Positions 51,360 through 60,515 of a stretch of DNA of 64,000 bases are shown here, piece after piece. This stretch comes from JAPOXR01 sp963664715. Its GTDB lineage: Bacteria; Pseudomonadota; Alphaproteobacteria; Rhodobacterales; Rhodobacteraceae. Every line of letters begins with the position of its first letter. The first letter of the stretch is position 1. The stretch covers positions 1 through 64,000 of the forward strand of contig CAXXUY010000007.1 of NCBI GenBank assembly GCA_963664715.2. Direction: 5' to 3'. The position numbers and the translations under genes are program-made. The notes under the pieces are model-generated. The model made no database searches, had not been told where the DNA came from, and worked only from the letters and a program-made list of their open reading frames with translations.

Positions 51360-52164
51360 GCCGGCTCCAGATTCCTGCAAAATGGTGAACCGGGCCGCGT
51401 CCCGAACCAATCTCCAGAGTGTCTGCCGCCTTGATTGCTTGCTGGAGAAACCCGTGCCCGTTTTCGACCGCTGCGCGGAGAGTCTGCTGCTTGGCGAGAC
51501 CCGCCGCAATTGCCGCAGAGAACGTGCATCCGGTTCCATGAGTGTTCTTGGTCAACGACCGGGCTGCGGTAAACCTGCTGGCGGTGCCATCCTTCTCGAC
51601 CAGTATGTCAGTGCAGTCCCCTGCCTCGGCATGTCCCCCCTTGACCAGCACGGCACCATGCATGAGTTTCAGGAGTTCCCTTCCCTGTTCCTCCATTTCG
51701 TCTTCGTTTTCGGCAACATCCACGCGCAGGAGTCTCGCTGCCTCCGGCAGATTGGGAGTGATGACGTCCGCGATCGGCAGCAATGTATCAATCAGCGCGT
51801 CGACTGCGCTCTCCTGCAACAGGCGTGCGCCCGTCTTTGCCACCATGACAGGATCGAGGACAATCGGTCCGGCAAAACCCTGCAGGCTTCCGGCAACCGA
51901 ATGGATTATCTCCGGCGAGGCAACCATTCCGATCTTCACCGCCGTCACCCGAATGTCCTCGAGCACGGCCTGGACCTGTGACGCCAGCATGCCGGGATCA
52001 ACCTCGGAAACCGCGCCGACTGACATCGTGTTCTGAGCCGTGATGGCAGTGATTGCCGATGCTCCGTAGACGCCCAGAGCAGAGAAGGTCTTCAGGTCGG
52101 CCTGAATGCCCGCGCCGCCACCGCTGTCGGATCCGGCAATTGTCAATGCGACAGGAACGGCCAT
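51352..52164 (-). CDS. thiD: Hydroxymethylpyrimidine/phosphomethylpyrimidine kinase ThiD
   Basis: Phosphorylates HMP and HMP-P, 270 aa, ribokinase-like fold. It has IAGSDSGGGAGIQADLKTFSALGVYG at the N-terminus, IGMVASPE, DPVMVAKTGARLL, TPNLPEA and the anion hole KNTHGTGCTFSAAIAA. It is the first gene behind the TPP riboswitch. GGAG lies eight bases before the ATG, and this would be the target if control is translational. Confidence 0.94.
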   Translation of the reverse strand: MAVPVALTIAGSDSGGGAGIQADLKTFSALGVYGASAITAITAQNTMSVGAVSEVDPGMLASQVQAVLEDIRVTAVKIGMVASPEIIHSVAGSLQGFAGPIVLDPVMVAKTGARLLQESAVDALIDTLLPIADVITPNLPEAARLLRVDVAENEDEMEEQGRELLKLMHGAVLVKGGHAEAGDCTDILVEKDGTASRFTAARSLTKNTHGTGCTFSAAIAAGLAKQQTLRAAVENGHGFLQQAIKAADTLEIGSGRGPVHHFAGIWSRHD

Positions 52165-52229
52165 TCACCCGGCTCCGTGCGCGCTTGAGGCGATCGAAAT
52201 CAACCAGAGATAGTTTGACATGCTGCGAA

Positions 52230-52311
52230 CCGTTCCCTTCGCCGACATTACCCGGATCAGGTTCGATGGGTTGGCGACATTGCCTCTCAGCCCTTTCAAG
52301 CTCCCCAACGG
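52230..52311 (-). promoter_or_regulatory. TPP riboswitch (THI element)
   Basis: On the complement strand the conserved blocks appear in order: GGGGAGC, GGCTGAGAGG, ACCTGATCCGGGTAAT, GGCGAAGGGAA. The outer P1 stem can form from CCGTT and AACGG at the two ends. It lies 66 bases upstream of thiD. No T-run follows the aptamer, so control of translation or Rho-dependent termination is more likely than an intrinsic terminator. Confidence 0.95.
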
Positions 52312-52319
52312 AAGCGGGA

Positions 52320-52348
52320 GACTAACACGGAGCCCGTTGAAGTTGCAA
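52320..52348 (-). promoter_or_regulatory. Predicted promoter of the thi operon
   Basis: Reading left: TTGCAA (52343-52348), a 17-base spacer, then TTAGTC (complement of 52320-52325). The RNA would begin just ahead of the TPP aptamer. Confidence 0.45.
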
Positions 52349-52692
52349 GAAATCCAATTCAGGCGGGCACTGCGGAGCCTGTTGGACCTGGCCGGCAGCG
52401 GGGAAGGCGGCGGTCGCCGATACCGGCTTGAATCAACCTGTTGCCGTTGAATTTGGGGCTGCCTGAATTGCGGCATGGCTGGCGGTAGAGTTTCCTGCCA
52501 CAGGACTCGATGCCACGACCGCCTCGGACACAAGAACCGAATTGCGCAACAGGGACCCTGACGAAGGATCCCGCGGCGTTCCAACCCGATCAGCGCTGTA
52601 TTGCTCGCCTGCGGAATGGTATGGAACGCAGAACGCAACCTGCTGGGCAGACGCGGGCTCACGAGGCGCTGGCAACAAGGATCGAATTAGAC
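52349..52692. other. Intergenic region upstream of thi operon and aldo/keto reductase
   Basis: About 340 bases between the thi promoter and the divergent reductase gene. The reductase frame is open leftward to about 52510 but shows no reductase similarity before 52693. No other element is recognised. Confidence 0.35.
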
Positions 52693-53649
52693 ATGGCTAC
52701 GACTTCAAACCGGCTTCCGTTCAAGGTGCCTGAACTCTGTTACGGTACGGGCCCGCTCGGCAATGCACCATCCACCTATGGATACGGCGTCACGATAGAA
52801 GATGCGCATGCAACCATCCGGGCGATATTCGACCAGCCGGACTCCTTCATCGATACCTCGCGAAACTACGGGAACGGCCTCAGCGAAGAGTTTATCGGCG
52901 AAGTGGCGCGTGAACGGGGCGGGTTACCGGAGCATACGATCCTGTCCACCAAGATCGACAGGGATTTCGAGACCGGTCATTTTGACGCCGACCGGGCGCG
53001 GCGTTCGCTTGAAATCAGCCTGTCGAAGCTGGGCGTCGATCGAGTAGACATTCTCCACTTGCACGACCCCGAACACTGCGCCGATCTCGACGAAATCGTC
53101 CGCAAGGGCGGAGCAATGGATGAATTGTTCAAGATGAAGGAAGAGGGACTGGCATCAACGGTGGGGCTGGCCATGGGGAGCGTTCCGCTGATGTCCGATC
53201 TGCTCCCCCGTTGGGAGTTCGATGCGCTGATCAACCACAATCGCTGGACACTCCTCAACCGTTCTGCCGACCGGATGTATGAAGATGCACATGCCCGCGG
53301 AATTGCGATCCTGAACGCGGCCCCCTATGCAAGCGGTGTGCTGGCCAAGGGTTCATCCCGGACGAACAGGATCACCTATCAGGTGGTGTCGGACGAAGCA
53401 CTGGATCCCGTTCGTCGCATCGAGGAGATTTGCAACAGGCATGGAGTGCCGACCGGGGCCGTCGCCCTCCAGTTTTCCATGCGGGACCCGCGGGTTGCGT
53501 CCACGATCATTGGTGTCTCGAGACCTGAACGCATTGCGCAGACCCGGGAATGGGCCGAATTCAGCGTGCCGGGCGCCTGCTGGGACGAGGTCCTGGCCTT
53601 GCCGGCCAGCAATGAGAATCCCGAAGCTGGCAGGGATATCAGGGCATAG
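52693..53649 (+). CDS. Aldo/keto reductase, sugar (fucose/threo-aldose) dehydrogenase type
   Basis: NAD(P)-dependent aldo/keto reductase, 318 aa from ATG 52693. Barrel motifs: CYGTGPLGN, SFIDTSRNYGNGLSEEFIGE (the Asp and Tyr of the catalytic tetrad), LSTKIDRD (Lys), DILHLHDPEH (His). The C-terminal VALQFSMRDPRVASTIIGVSRPERI is typical of the L-fucose/D-threo-aldose 1-dehydrogenase subgroup. It is probably a sugar dehydrogenase yielding a lactone, but the substrate is inferred from family only. Confidence 0.87.
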   Translation: MATTSNRLPFKVPELCYGTGPLGNAPSTYGYGVTIEDAHATIRAIFDQPDSFIDTSRNYGNGLSEEFIGEVARERGGLPEHTILSTKIDRDFETGHFDADRARRSLEISLSKLGVDRVDILHLHDPEHCADLDEIVRKGGAMDELFKMKEEGLASTVGLAMGSVPLMSDLLPRWEFDALINHNRWTLLNRSADRMYEDAHARGIAILNAAPYASGVLAKGSSRTNRITYQVVSDEALDPVRRIEEICNRHGVPTGAVALQFSMRDPRVASTIIGVSRPERIAQTREWAEFSVPGACWDEVLALPASNENPEAGRDIRA

Positions 53650-53868
53650 ACTACACACCAGCCGATGAAAGGGTTGAAGCGAAGGCAGGAAGCATGGCCA
53701 AGTTCCCAGATCCATGATCGGGTTCGATGCCCGTGATCAAGCGCCGGTTCCATGCCGGGTGATCCGGAAGGCCGCACAGCGGAATGGCCGGTCCGGACGC
53801 GGACGGGCCCGAAGGCTGCGCAGTTGACTCTTGCAGCCGTTCCGCGCGGCAACAGATTGGCCGGGAAC

Positions 53869-55056
53869 CTAGAAGGTGCGCTTGCGTTCGTCCTGTTCCG
53901 TGACCGCAGCAGCGAATGCATCCGCCGTCCAGCCCTCGGACAGTGCCTGCCGCATGATATCCTGTTGACTCGGTGGCGCCATCCCGGACAATGGAGAGTC
54001 GAGATCGAGATTGACAGGAAATGGATATCCTTCGGCAGTTGCGGCAACCACGTTGTCAACCTGCCTTTGCGACAACCTGCCGGACGCCTTCATGTCTGAG
54101 AGCAGGGGAAAGACCTCCTTCGAGATGCGGCTGCGATCGACAATTTCCGTTGATCTGCCATAGGCTGAACCGATCTGCATCAGATTTGCTATCCGCTGGA
54201 TGTCACTGGTCGTGTTGTCTCCGGCAGCGTGGAATGTTGCGGGGTTGAAGAACAGCAGGTCACCCTTTTCGAGTGGCAACTGAACGAAGTGATCCTCGAA
54301 ATAGGCGCGGAATTCCGGTCGAAGAACGGCGACATATCCTGCCATATAGCTCTGCGAATAGGGCAGCATCTTCGTGGGTCCGGATTCGATCGGCATGTCG
54401 CAGTGGGCGATGGCGCCTTGCAGCGTCAGTGCGGCCGACAACGCGTGCTGCGAAGCCGGATAGTCCTGCAGGACCTCGGCGGACTGGAAGCCCATATGGT
54501 AGTCGCGATGGGCAGTCTGCGCCTTGCCGCCAGGCCGCACAACGTTTACCTGGCAGGTTATCTGGTAGGCGGGACCCAGCCAGGATTCACAGACCCTGCG
54601 CAGGATTTCGCTGGTATTGTACAGAATGTAGAGTTCCGGAGCTCGCATGCAGAGTTTCTCATGCGCATTCCACACCCGGCTGTTGGAGCCGACGGCAGCG
54701 AAATGATCTCCCCTTCCGGTGCCGGCAGCCTCTTCCTCATCGATGATCGCTTCCAGTTGCTCGGTGACGTCATCGATCAGGGACAGGTCGGCATATCCGC
54801 CCTTGATCGCCACGATCCCCGGACCAGACAGAAATGACCTGTTCATCTCGGCCATGACCATTCGCGCACTGTCCTCATCGGAAAACAATTCGTCGAGCGC
54901 ACGACCATCATAAACCGGAATGTTCCCGGTGATCTCAGCTGCCGACGGGTAATGCCCGGGCAAAGTTTCCTGCTCTACATGTCGGGCGAAGTCCGAGATG
55001 TCGCAATCGCCATCCTGAACCCAGACTGTTTCCAGCGAGCCTTCTTGATCCAGCAT
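53869..55056 (-). CDS. Phytanoyl-CoA dioxygenase (PhyH) family protein
   Basis: Fe(II)/2-oxoglutarate-dependent oxygenase, 395 aa. The iron triad is H183 and D185 in AHRDYH with H276 in FHAAG; R288 in IQRIANL would bind 2-oxoglutarate. The PhyH family oxidises lipids, small acids and phosphonates, and the substrate here is unknown. It is on the same strand as the CRTAC1 gene but 268 bases away, so probably a separate transcript. Confidence 0.85.
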   Translation of the reverse strand: MLDQEGSLETVWVQDGDCDISDFARHVEQETLPGHYPSAAEITGNIPVYDGRALDELFSDEDSARMVMAEMNRSFLSGPGIVAIKGGYADLSLIDDVTEQLEAIIDEEEAAGTGRGDHFAAVGSNSRVWNAHEKLCMRAPELYILYNTSEILRRVCESWLGPAYQITCQVNVVRPGGKAQTAHRDYHMGFQSAEVLQDYPASQHALSAALTLQGAIAHCDMPIESGPTKMLPYSQSYMAGYVAVLRPEFRAYFEDHFVQLPLEKGDLLFFNPATFHAAGDNTTSDIQRIANLMQIGSAYGRSTEIVDRSRISKEVFPLLSDMKASGRLSQRQVDNVVAATAEGYPFPVNLDLDSPLSGMAPPSQQDIMRQALSEGWTADAFAAAVTEQDERKRTF

Positions 55057-55324
55057 TCCATACCTCCCGGTTGCGTGTTCAGTCCATAAATCGAATTACG
55101 CTACATGCAGGATCGGCGCAATTCGCACCGGAATGCCCCCGGCGCCGGTCCAGGCATTCACGGCCTTGTCCATGATTCAATCCCGCCGCGGCCGCCAAGA
55201 ATCCTATTTGTCATGTTGGCAGGTGACAAGGCGAACCGCCTTCATTCTCCCTTTGCAGTCCAGCATGTGACGGAACCCGTTGCATGGCAGTGTCCACGGA
55301 TGAGCGCATACGGCCTGCCAATTG

Positions 55325-56899
55325 CTATTCAGTTTTCTCTTCGGCCGGTTCCAGGCTCGTGCCTTCACGCCGGATGACGTAGTGCCGGTTTGCAGCCAGA
55401 TCGACCCATTCGCTGGTCGTGCTGTCCGGCCACGTCACCCTCAATCGCACGCTTTCTGCAGTCCCGAGACCGAAATGCTCATATCCTGCCTGACCGCCTG
55501 CATGCCCGCCACCAACGAGAATCTCCCGGACCCTACTCGATCTGTCGGTTGCAAACTCGACCTTGGCACCTACGGCATTGACATTCCCGGATCGCTGTCG
55601 AAGGCGAATCTTCAGCCAGTTCCCGGTTTCCCTGCTTTCATTCAAGTAAATGACAAGTGGTGCACGGCGCTGCACGACGATCAGGTCGAGCAGCCCGTCC
55701 CGGTTCAGATCCGCCAGCGCTCCACCGCGCCCGCGCTCTGTCGACGCCACGCCGGCATCGAAGCCGACTTCCTCGAATCTTCCGTCCGGGCGCTGCAACA
55801 GCAAATTGTCAGGATCGCGCATTGCCGCGTCTGCCATCTGGTTGACGTTTCCTTTCGCAACGAACAAATCGTCGAGTCCGTCGTTGTTGACGTCGCCAAA
55901 CTGGATATGCCAGCCCGTACTCGGCCGTCCTTCATCTCCGAAATGCGGGACGTGCGCAGTCGTTCCCCTCTCATAGGCAATCGACCTGAATGCCGCATTC
56001 CCGATCTGCGGGTCGCGGGTAAACAGCTTCTGATCGGCCATGCTCGTGACCGCAATCTCGGGCAGGGCGTCACCGGTTATGTCGCGGGAAGCGATCCCCA
56101 TTCCCCACAGTTTCTGGGTTTGCCAGCCATCCTCCAGCGTGTACTCCTGCAACTCTGGTGTGATACGAAACAATTGTTCATGACCGTCTCGGACGTAGTA
56201 GTGTCGATCGTTGCTGATCCAAAGATCCTGCCGCCCTCTGCCGCTCCAGTCAGTCAACAGCATTGAAAGCGCGCAATAGCCTGGGCCGATAGGTTCGGTT
56301 GGCCGGTACCCATCTTGCGCCGGTCTCAACAGCTGGTGCAGGTCACAGGTTCCGAACGGACCATCCGGATCGCCGCGATCAACATAATTGCCGACGGCCA
56401 GGGTCGGCCAATCCTCGCCCGGCTCCCAGGTGGCGGAAAACGCCGTCGTCCATGCATCACCGGTGTCGATTCCCCATATGTGGTCCGTCCGGCTGAATCG
56501 GCAATTTCCCGTTCCGCGGAACACCGCGTTTTCCCCCGCCCTCAGAACGAAGAGATCGAGAGTGCCGTCACCATCAATATCCAGCGGATAGGCACCTGTG
56601 ACACCAGCGAGAGCAAGTTCGGGAATCTCGGCATCTTCGAATTCCACGGGAGATCCGGATCGAGGTGTCGTGTTGCGGAACAGCCTTGCCGGGTTTTCAC
56701 CGCCCGCGACATAGAAGTCGGGAAAGCCGTTCGCATCGCAATCGAATAACGCGATGCCGCCACCCACGAAGTGTTCCCAGCCCCCGTCGTAGGTGTGGCT
56801 CGAGACCACGCGGTCAGTCAGTTTCGTAAAGACCGGCTCTGCCGTGACCCGGCTTGCAATCACCAGCGCAAATGCAAAGAGAGCGATCCCCCTAGGCAT
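55325..56899 (-). CDS. Secreted CRTAC1/FG-GAP repeat protein with ASPIC/UnbV domain
   Basis: Exported beta-propeller-like protein, 524 aa from ATG 56899. A signal peptide (1 to about 20, ending SRVTA-EP) precedes FG-GAP/VCBS repeats with calcium-type loops: FDCDANGFPDF, DIDGDGTLDLF, GDVNNDGLDDLF, ADLNRDGLLDLI. The C-terminal ASPIC/UnbV domain covers about the last 80 residues (VGAKVEF...WPDSTTSEWVDL). The ATG lies inside the 3' end of the sugar ABC ATPase gene (8-base overlap), so the two are co-expressed. The molecular role of this family is largely unknown. Confidence 0.87.
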   Translation of the reverse strand: MPRGIALFAFALVIASRVTAEPVFTKLTDRVVSSHTYDGGWEHFVGGGIALFDCDANGFPDFYVAGGENPARLFRNTTPRSGSPVEFEDAEIPELALAGVTGAYPLDIDGDGTLDLFVLRAGENAVFRGTGNCRFSRTDHIWGIDTGDAWTTAFSATWEPGEDWPTLAVGNYVDRGDPDGPFGTCDLHQLLRPAQDGYRPTEPIGPGYCALSMLLTDWSGRGRQDLWISNDRHYYVRDGHEQLFRITPELQEYTLEDGWQTQKLWGMGIASRDITGDALPEIAVTSMADQKLFTRDPQIGNAAFRSIAYERGTTAHVPHFGDEGRPSTGWHIQFGDVNNDGLDDLFVAKGNVNQMADAAMRDPDNLLLQRPDGRFEEVGFDAGVASTERGRGGALADLNRDGLLDLIVVQRRAPLVIYLNESRETGNWLKIRLRQRSGNVNAVGAKVEFATDRSSRVREILVGGGHAGGQAGYEHFGLGTAESVRLRVTWPDSTTSEWVDLAANRHYVIRREGTSLEPAEEKTE

Positions 56900-57668
56900 T
56901 CTCGTCGGCAAGAATACCCGGCGCATAGGATCCGTCAGGTCGCTTGCCCAGTATGATCATCTGAAGGACCTCGTCCTTGTCGGTCTCCTCGGTCGTTCCG
57001 GTCCACACATGGCGGCCGTTCTTCATGACCGAGATCCTGTCCGAAAGGTCGAATACGTCGTGCAGGTCGTGCGAAATCATCGCGAGGGCAATGCCTTCGC
57101 GCTTCAATGCACGAATCAGGTCGGCGACCATCTGGGTTTCCTGCGGACCAAGGGCGGCCGTCGGTTCGTCCATGATGATAATTCGGGCATTGAACTGCAG
57201 AGCCCTGGCAATGGCGACGGACTGGCGCTGGCCACCGGAGAGGTTTCGAACAGGGTCATGGAACTTGCTGAACGCCGGGTTCAACCGCCGCATCACCTGG
57301 ATTGCGGCATGCTCCATGGCCGGCTCGTCAAGTGCGCGCCAGGGAGTCAGAAGCTCGCGACCGAAGAATATATTCGCCGCCGTGTCGAGATTGTCGGCAA
57401 GGGCCAGTGTCTGGTAGATCGTCTCTATTCCCAGGTCCTTGGCATCGATCGGATTGCTGATCTCTGCCGGCTTTCCGTCCACGAGGATCTCTCCCGCATC
57501 CATGGAATATGCACCGGACAGCATCTTGATGAATGTGGATTTTCCGGCCCCGTTATGGCCGAGCAGGCCAACGACCTCTCCGGGAAACATGTCGAGGCTC
57601 ATGCCTTCAACGGCATGAATTCCGCCGAATCGCTTGTAGACGTCTTTCATTTCTACGATGGGTTCCAT
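56892..57668 (-). CDS. Sugar ABC transporter ATP-binding protein (single-NBD CUT2 type)
   Basis: ATPase of a ribose/xylose/fructose-class importer, 258 aa. Walker A GHNGAGKST, Q-loop TIYQTLALADNL, signature LSGGQRQSVAIARAL, Walker B IIIMDEPTAALGPQE. E. coli XylG and RbsA have two fused ATPase halves of about 500 aa. This protein has one, as in alphaproteobacterial FrcA-type systems, and would act as a homodimer. It lies 11 bases after the permease gene. Confidence 0.92.
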   Translation of the reverse strand: MEPIVEMKDVYKRFGGIHAVEGMSLDMFPGEVVGLLGHNGAGKSTFIKMLSGAYSMDAGEILVDGKPAEISNPIDAKDLGIETIYQTLALADNLDTAANIFFGRELLTPWRALDEPAMEHAAIQVMRRLNPAFSKFHDPVRNLSGGQRQSVAIARALQFNARIIIMDEPTAALGPQETQMVADLIRALKREGIALAMISHDLHDVFDLSDRISVMKNGRHVWTGTTEETDKDEVLQMIILGKRPDGSYAPGILADENA

Positions 57669-57679
57669 GATCTTGCTCC

Positions 57680-58903
57680 CTATCGGCGACGTTTCTGATA
57701 GATGACATCAAACCAGACCGCGAAAATCAGCACGCCAGCCATGATCATCTGCTGCGGGGCACTCTGGACACCAAGAAGGACCATGCCGTTCTGAAGGCTC
57801 TGCATCAGGACCGCACCAATGAGTGCTCCAAGGATCGTGCCGGTCCCGCCTGAAAGTGACGTGCCGCCAATGACCGCGGCGGCAATGACCTGCAGTTCAA
57901 GGAGTTGCCCGATGGACAGCGGCGCCGCGTTAAGCCGTGCAGTCGAGATGACCGCGCCGATCGCGGTCAGACCGCCAATCAGCATAAAGCTCAGGATAAC
58001 CACATGCTTGGTGTTGATACCGGACAACTCGGCAGCTTCGGGATTGCCGCCAAAACCGTAAATGTACCTGCCAAAGCGTGTCATGTTGGCGATGTATACC
58101 ATCACGCAGACCACGATGATCGTAGTCAGGACCGGAGCCGGAATGCCCCGACCTATCTCGCTCCGCGGCAGGTCATAGGAGTTCATTGTCCAGACGAAGG
58201 CCACGATCAGGATCGCGCTGATTGCAAGAATCGCGATTTCAACTGCAATCGGCTTGACCACGAAATCAAGCGATATGCGCCGGCGGCGTTTCCAGACCGA
58301 TATGATCACCAGACAGACAAAGCCCAATGCGCCGACAATCCAGCTGTACGTTTCGCCGATGAAACCGCTTCCGTAGTCGCTATAGGTCGTGTCGAGCGGT
58401 GTGACCGTGCGGCCCTGGGTAAACAGCCAGCCCGCCCCTCGCCAGAACATCAGCCCGCCAAGCGTCACGACGAACGCGGGAATGCTGAATGCAGCTATCA
58501 GCCATCCCTGGACCCCTCCTGCCAGGCACCCGACGATGATCATCAGCAATATGGACAACCACCAGGTGTGCGTTCCTTCGAGTGGAAGCAATTCGGACTG
58601 GGCAAAACCTCCCAGGATTCCGAGGAAGGCCAGCAGCGAACCAACTGACAGGTCGATGTTTCGTGACACGATGATCAGTACCATGCCGGTTGCCAGCAAT
58701 GCTGTCACGCTGGTCTGGACCGAGAGGTTCCACAGGTTTCGCGGCGACAGGAAGAGACCGCCCGAAAAAAAGTCGAAAAACAACCAGATGCAGATGACGG
58801 CCCCGAGCATGGCAATCAGACGGGTATCAATCTGGAGCGTACTTGCAAATTCCTGGTACCGAGCGCCGATGCTCTTTCGGTCTGCTTCCCCCGAATGTTC
58901 CAC
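57680..58903 (-). CDS. Sugar ABC transporter permease (XylH/FrcC type)
   Basis: Inner-membrane CUT2 permease, 407 aa, about ten helices. LLATGMVLIIVSRNIDLSVGSLLAFLG and AFVVTLGGLMFWRGAGWLFTQGRTV are class motifs, and the C-terminal NGMVLLGVQSAPQQMIMAGVLIFAVWFD is XylH-like. Length and internal insert (about 190-260) match XylH better than RbsC. First gene of a leftward operon with ATPase and CRTAC1 genes; the binding protein is divergent. Confidence 0.91.
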   Translation of the reverse strand: MEHSGEADRKSIGARYQEFASTLQIDTRLIAMLGAVICIWLFFDFFSGGLFLSPRNLWNLSVQTSVTALLATGMVLIIVSRNIDLSVGSLLAFLGILGGFAQSELLPLEGTHTWWLSILLMIIVGCLAGGVQGWLIAAFSIPAFVVTLGGLMFWRGAGWLFTQGRTVTPLDTTYSDYGSGFIGETYSWIVGALGFVCLVIISVWKRRRRISLDFVVKPIAVEIAILAISAILIVAFVWTMNSYDLPRSEIGRGIPAPVLTTIIVVCVMVYIANMTRFGRYIYGFGGNPEAAELSGINTKHVVILSFMLIGGLTAIGAVISTARLNAAPLSIGQLLELQVIAAAVIGGTSLSGGTGTILGALIGAVLMQSLQNGMVLLGVQSAPQQMIMAGVLIFAVWFDVIYQKRRR

Positions 58904-59050
58904 TGCAACCTCCTCAGTTGAGACCTGTCACCCGTTCCGAGTTACCTGAAAAGTTTGAATCCGCTTTGCATCTGTGTCAAGTAGCATGTGTTCCTGGCTG
59001 GGCAAAAGAAGCCTTTTCAGGAAACGCCAACATTTGGAAGGAGAAAAAGA

Positions 59051-60091
59051 ATGGTAAATTGTAGGTTCAAGGGTCTGACGGCTCTCGCGTCAGCCGTCGC
59101 ACTGGCAGGCGGCGTCGCAACGGCGCCAGCACAGGCCGAAGTTACCGTCGGCGTGAGCTGGTACAAGTTTGCAGACGAAAGATGGGCCATCGACGAGGCC
59201 GGGATCAAGTCGGTGCTCGAGGAAGCGGGGGCCACCTATATTTCCGCCGACGCGAATTTCTCGCCCGAAAAATCCGTCGCCGACATCGAAAACCTGATTA
59301 CCCGCGGCGCGGACGTGCTGATCGTGATGTCGGGAGTGGCCGATGCTGTTGGTCCCGTTGTCCTGCGCTCACTGGATGAAGGTGTTCCGGTCGTTGCCTA
59401 TGATCAGCTGATCGAAGTGCCGGGTGCATTCTACGTTTCCTTCGATGCACGGTCAGTCGGCAAGCAATTGGCGGCCGGGATGCTGGAAGTTGCTCCTGCC
59501 GGCAACTATGCCATCATCAAGGGTGATGACGGCGACCCGAACACGCACCAGATGTTCGCCGCGTATCAGGAAGTCATGCAACCGAAATACGATTCCGGTG
59601 AGATCACCGTTGTTGGCGAACAATTCGTCGACAGCTGGAGACCGGAACTTGCCAAGAACACGATTGAACAGGTCCTCACGGCCAACGAGAACAATGTCGA
59701 TGCCGTGATGGTGATGAATGACGGCATGGCAAGCGGCGTTGCCGAAGCTCTTGCAGAACAGGGGCTGGAGGTGCCGATGTCCGGACAGGACGGTGCGCCG
59801 GGCGCTCTAAACCGTATAGCGCGAGGCCAGCAGACATTCACCATCTGGAAGAACGCCTATGAACTCGGCCAGGCCGCGGCAAAGGTTGCGCTTTCCCTGG
59901 CAAACGGTGAAGAAGTTGAAGGCAAGGGGATGTTCAGCGGTGGACCGCAAGGCGTTGAACTCGAAGCCATCCTGCTGCCGGTTGACAGGATCGACCGGAA
60001 CAATCTCGACAAGACGATCGATATCGGATGGGCCACGACGGAACGCGTCTGTGCTGGCGTGACCGAGAATCCGCCCGCCGTCTGCGAGTAA
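59051..60091 (+). CDS. xylF: D-xylose-type periplasmic sugar-binding protein
   Basis: Family-1 periplasmic binding protein, 346 aa from ATG 59051 (AAGGAG at good spacing). The signal peptide ends APAQA-EV near residue 29. The fold shows GVSWYKFADERWAIDEAGIK, SADANFSPEKSVADIENLITRGADVLIV, VPVVAYDQLI, IIKGDDGDPNTHQMFAAYQEV, VDAVMVMNDGMASGVAEAL, SGQDGAPGALNRIARGQQTFTIWKNA, all XylF-like. It is divergent from the permease/ATPase operon across 147 bases. The sugar is most likely xylose or a related pentose. Confidence 0.88.
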   Translation: MVNCRFKGLTALASAVALAGGVATAPAQAEVTVGVSWYKFADERWAIDEAGIKSVLEEAGATYISADANFSPEKSVADIENLITRGADVLIVMSGVADAVGPVVLRSLDEGVPVVAYDQLIEVPGAFYVSFDARSVGKQLAAGMLEVAPAGNYAIIKGDDGDPNTHQMFAAYQEVMQPKYDSGEITVVGEQFVDSWRPELAKNTIEQVLTANENNVDAVMVMNDGMASGVAEALAEQGLEVPMSGQDGAPGALNRIARGQQTFTIWKNAYELGQAAAKVALSLANGEEVEGKGMFSGGPQGVELEAILLPVDRIDRNNLDKTIDIGWATTERVCAGVTENPPAVCE

Positions 60092-60119
60092 TCACTCCAT
60101 TTGGCGAGTGTTAGGAACC

Positions 60120-60151
60120 GGCGCCACCGCGGTCGCGGTGGCGCCTTTCTT
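60120..60151 (+). terminator. Intrinsic terminator of the sugar-binding-protein gene
   Basis: Perfect 11-bp stem GGCGCCACCGC / GCGGTGGCGCC with loop GGTC, followed by TTTCTT, 28 bases after the stop. A textbook Rho-independent terminator. Confidence 0.88.
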
Positions 60152-60515
60152 GTCTTTGCTGATCCGACCGGCGAAATTCCGGCTCCGGGCCAGATTCGGC
60201 CGGGTTTGCGATTGACCAGAGTTGGCAGGTAACCGGCTAGATACTCCTGCAGGTTCCCGACCCCCCTCAGTTCCATGTCTTGTAGCTCGCGGTGCCTCGC
60301 CTGAAACCCTGCAGGTGCCATTGCTGCCCGGTCATTCATGCACGGGCCTGATTCGCAGAGACCACCGCGTTCCGGTCAATTCCAAAATGGCAATGACCCC
60401 GCCGATACGGTCAATACCTGTCAACATGGCATCTCCGGTCGACAGGTTCCCGCTTGGCAGCGTATTGTCCAGGGAAACCCGTGTGACGGGTTTGGCAACT
60501 TGAAGGCTTGACGCC
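60152..60515. other. Intergenic region between terminator and peroxidase gene
   Basis: About 364 bases. It should carry the promoter of the di-haem peroxidase gene. Open frames on either strand here give no recognisable protein. Confidence 0.35.
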
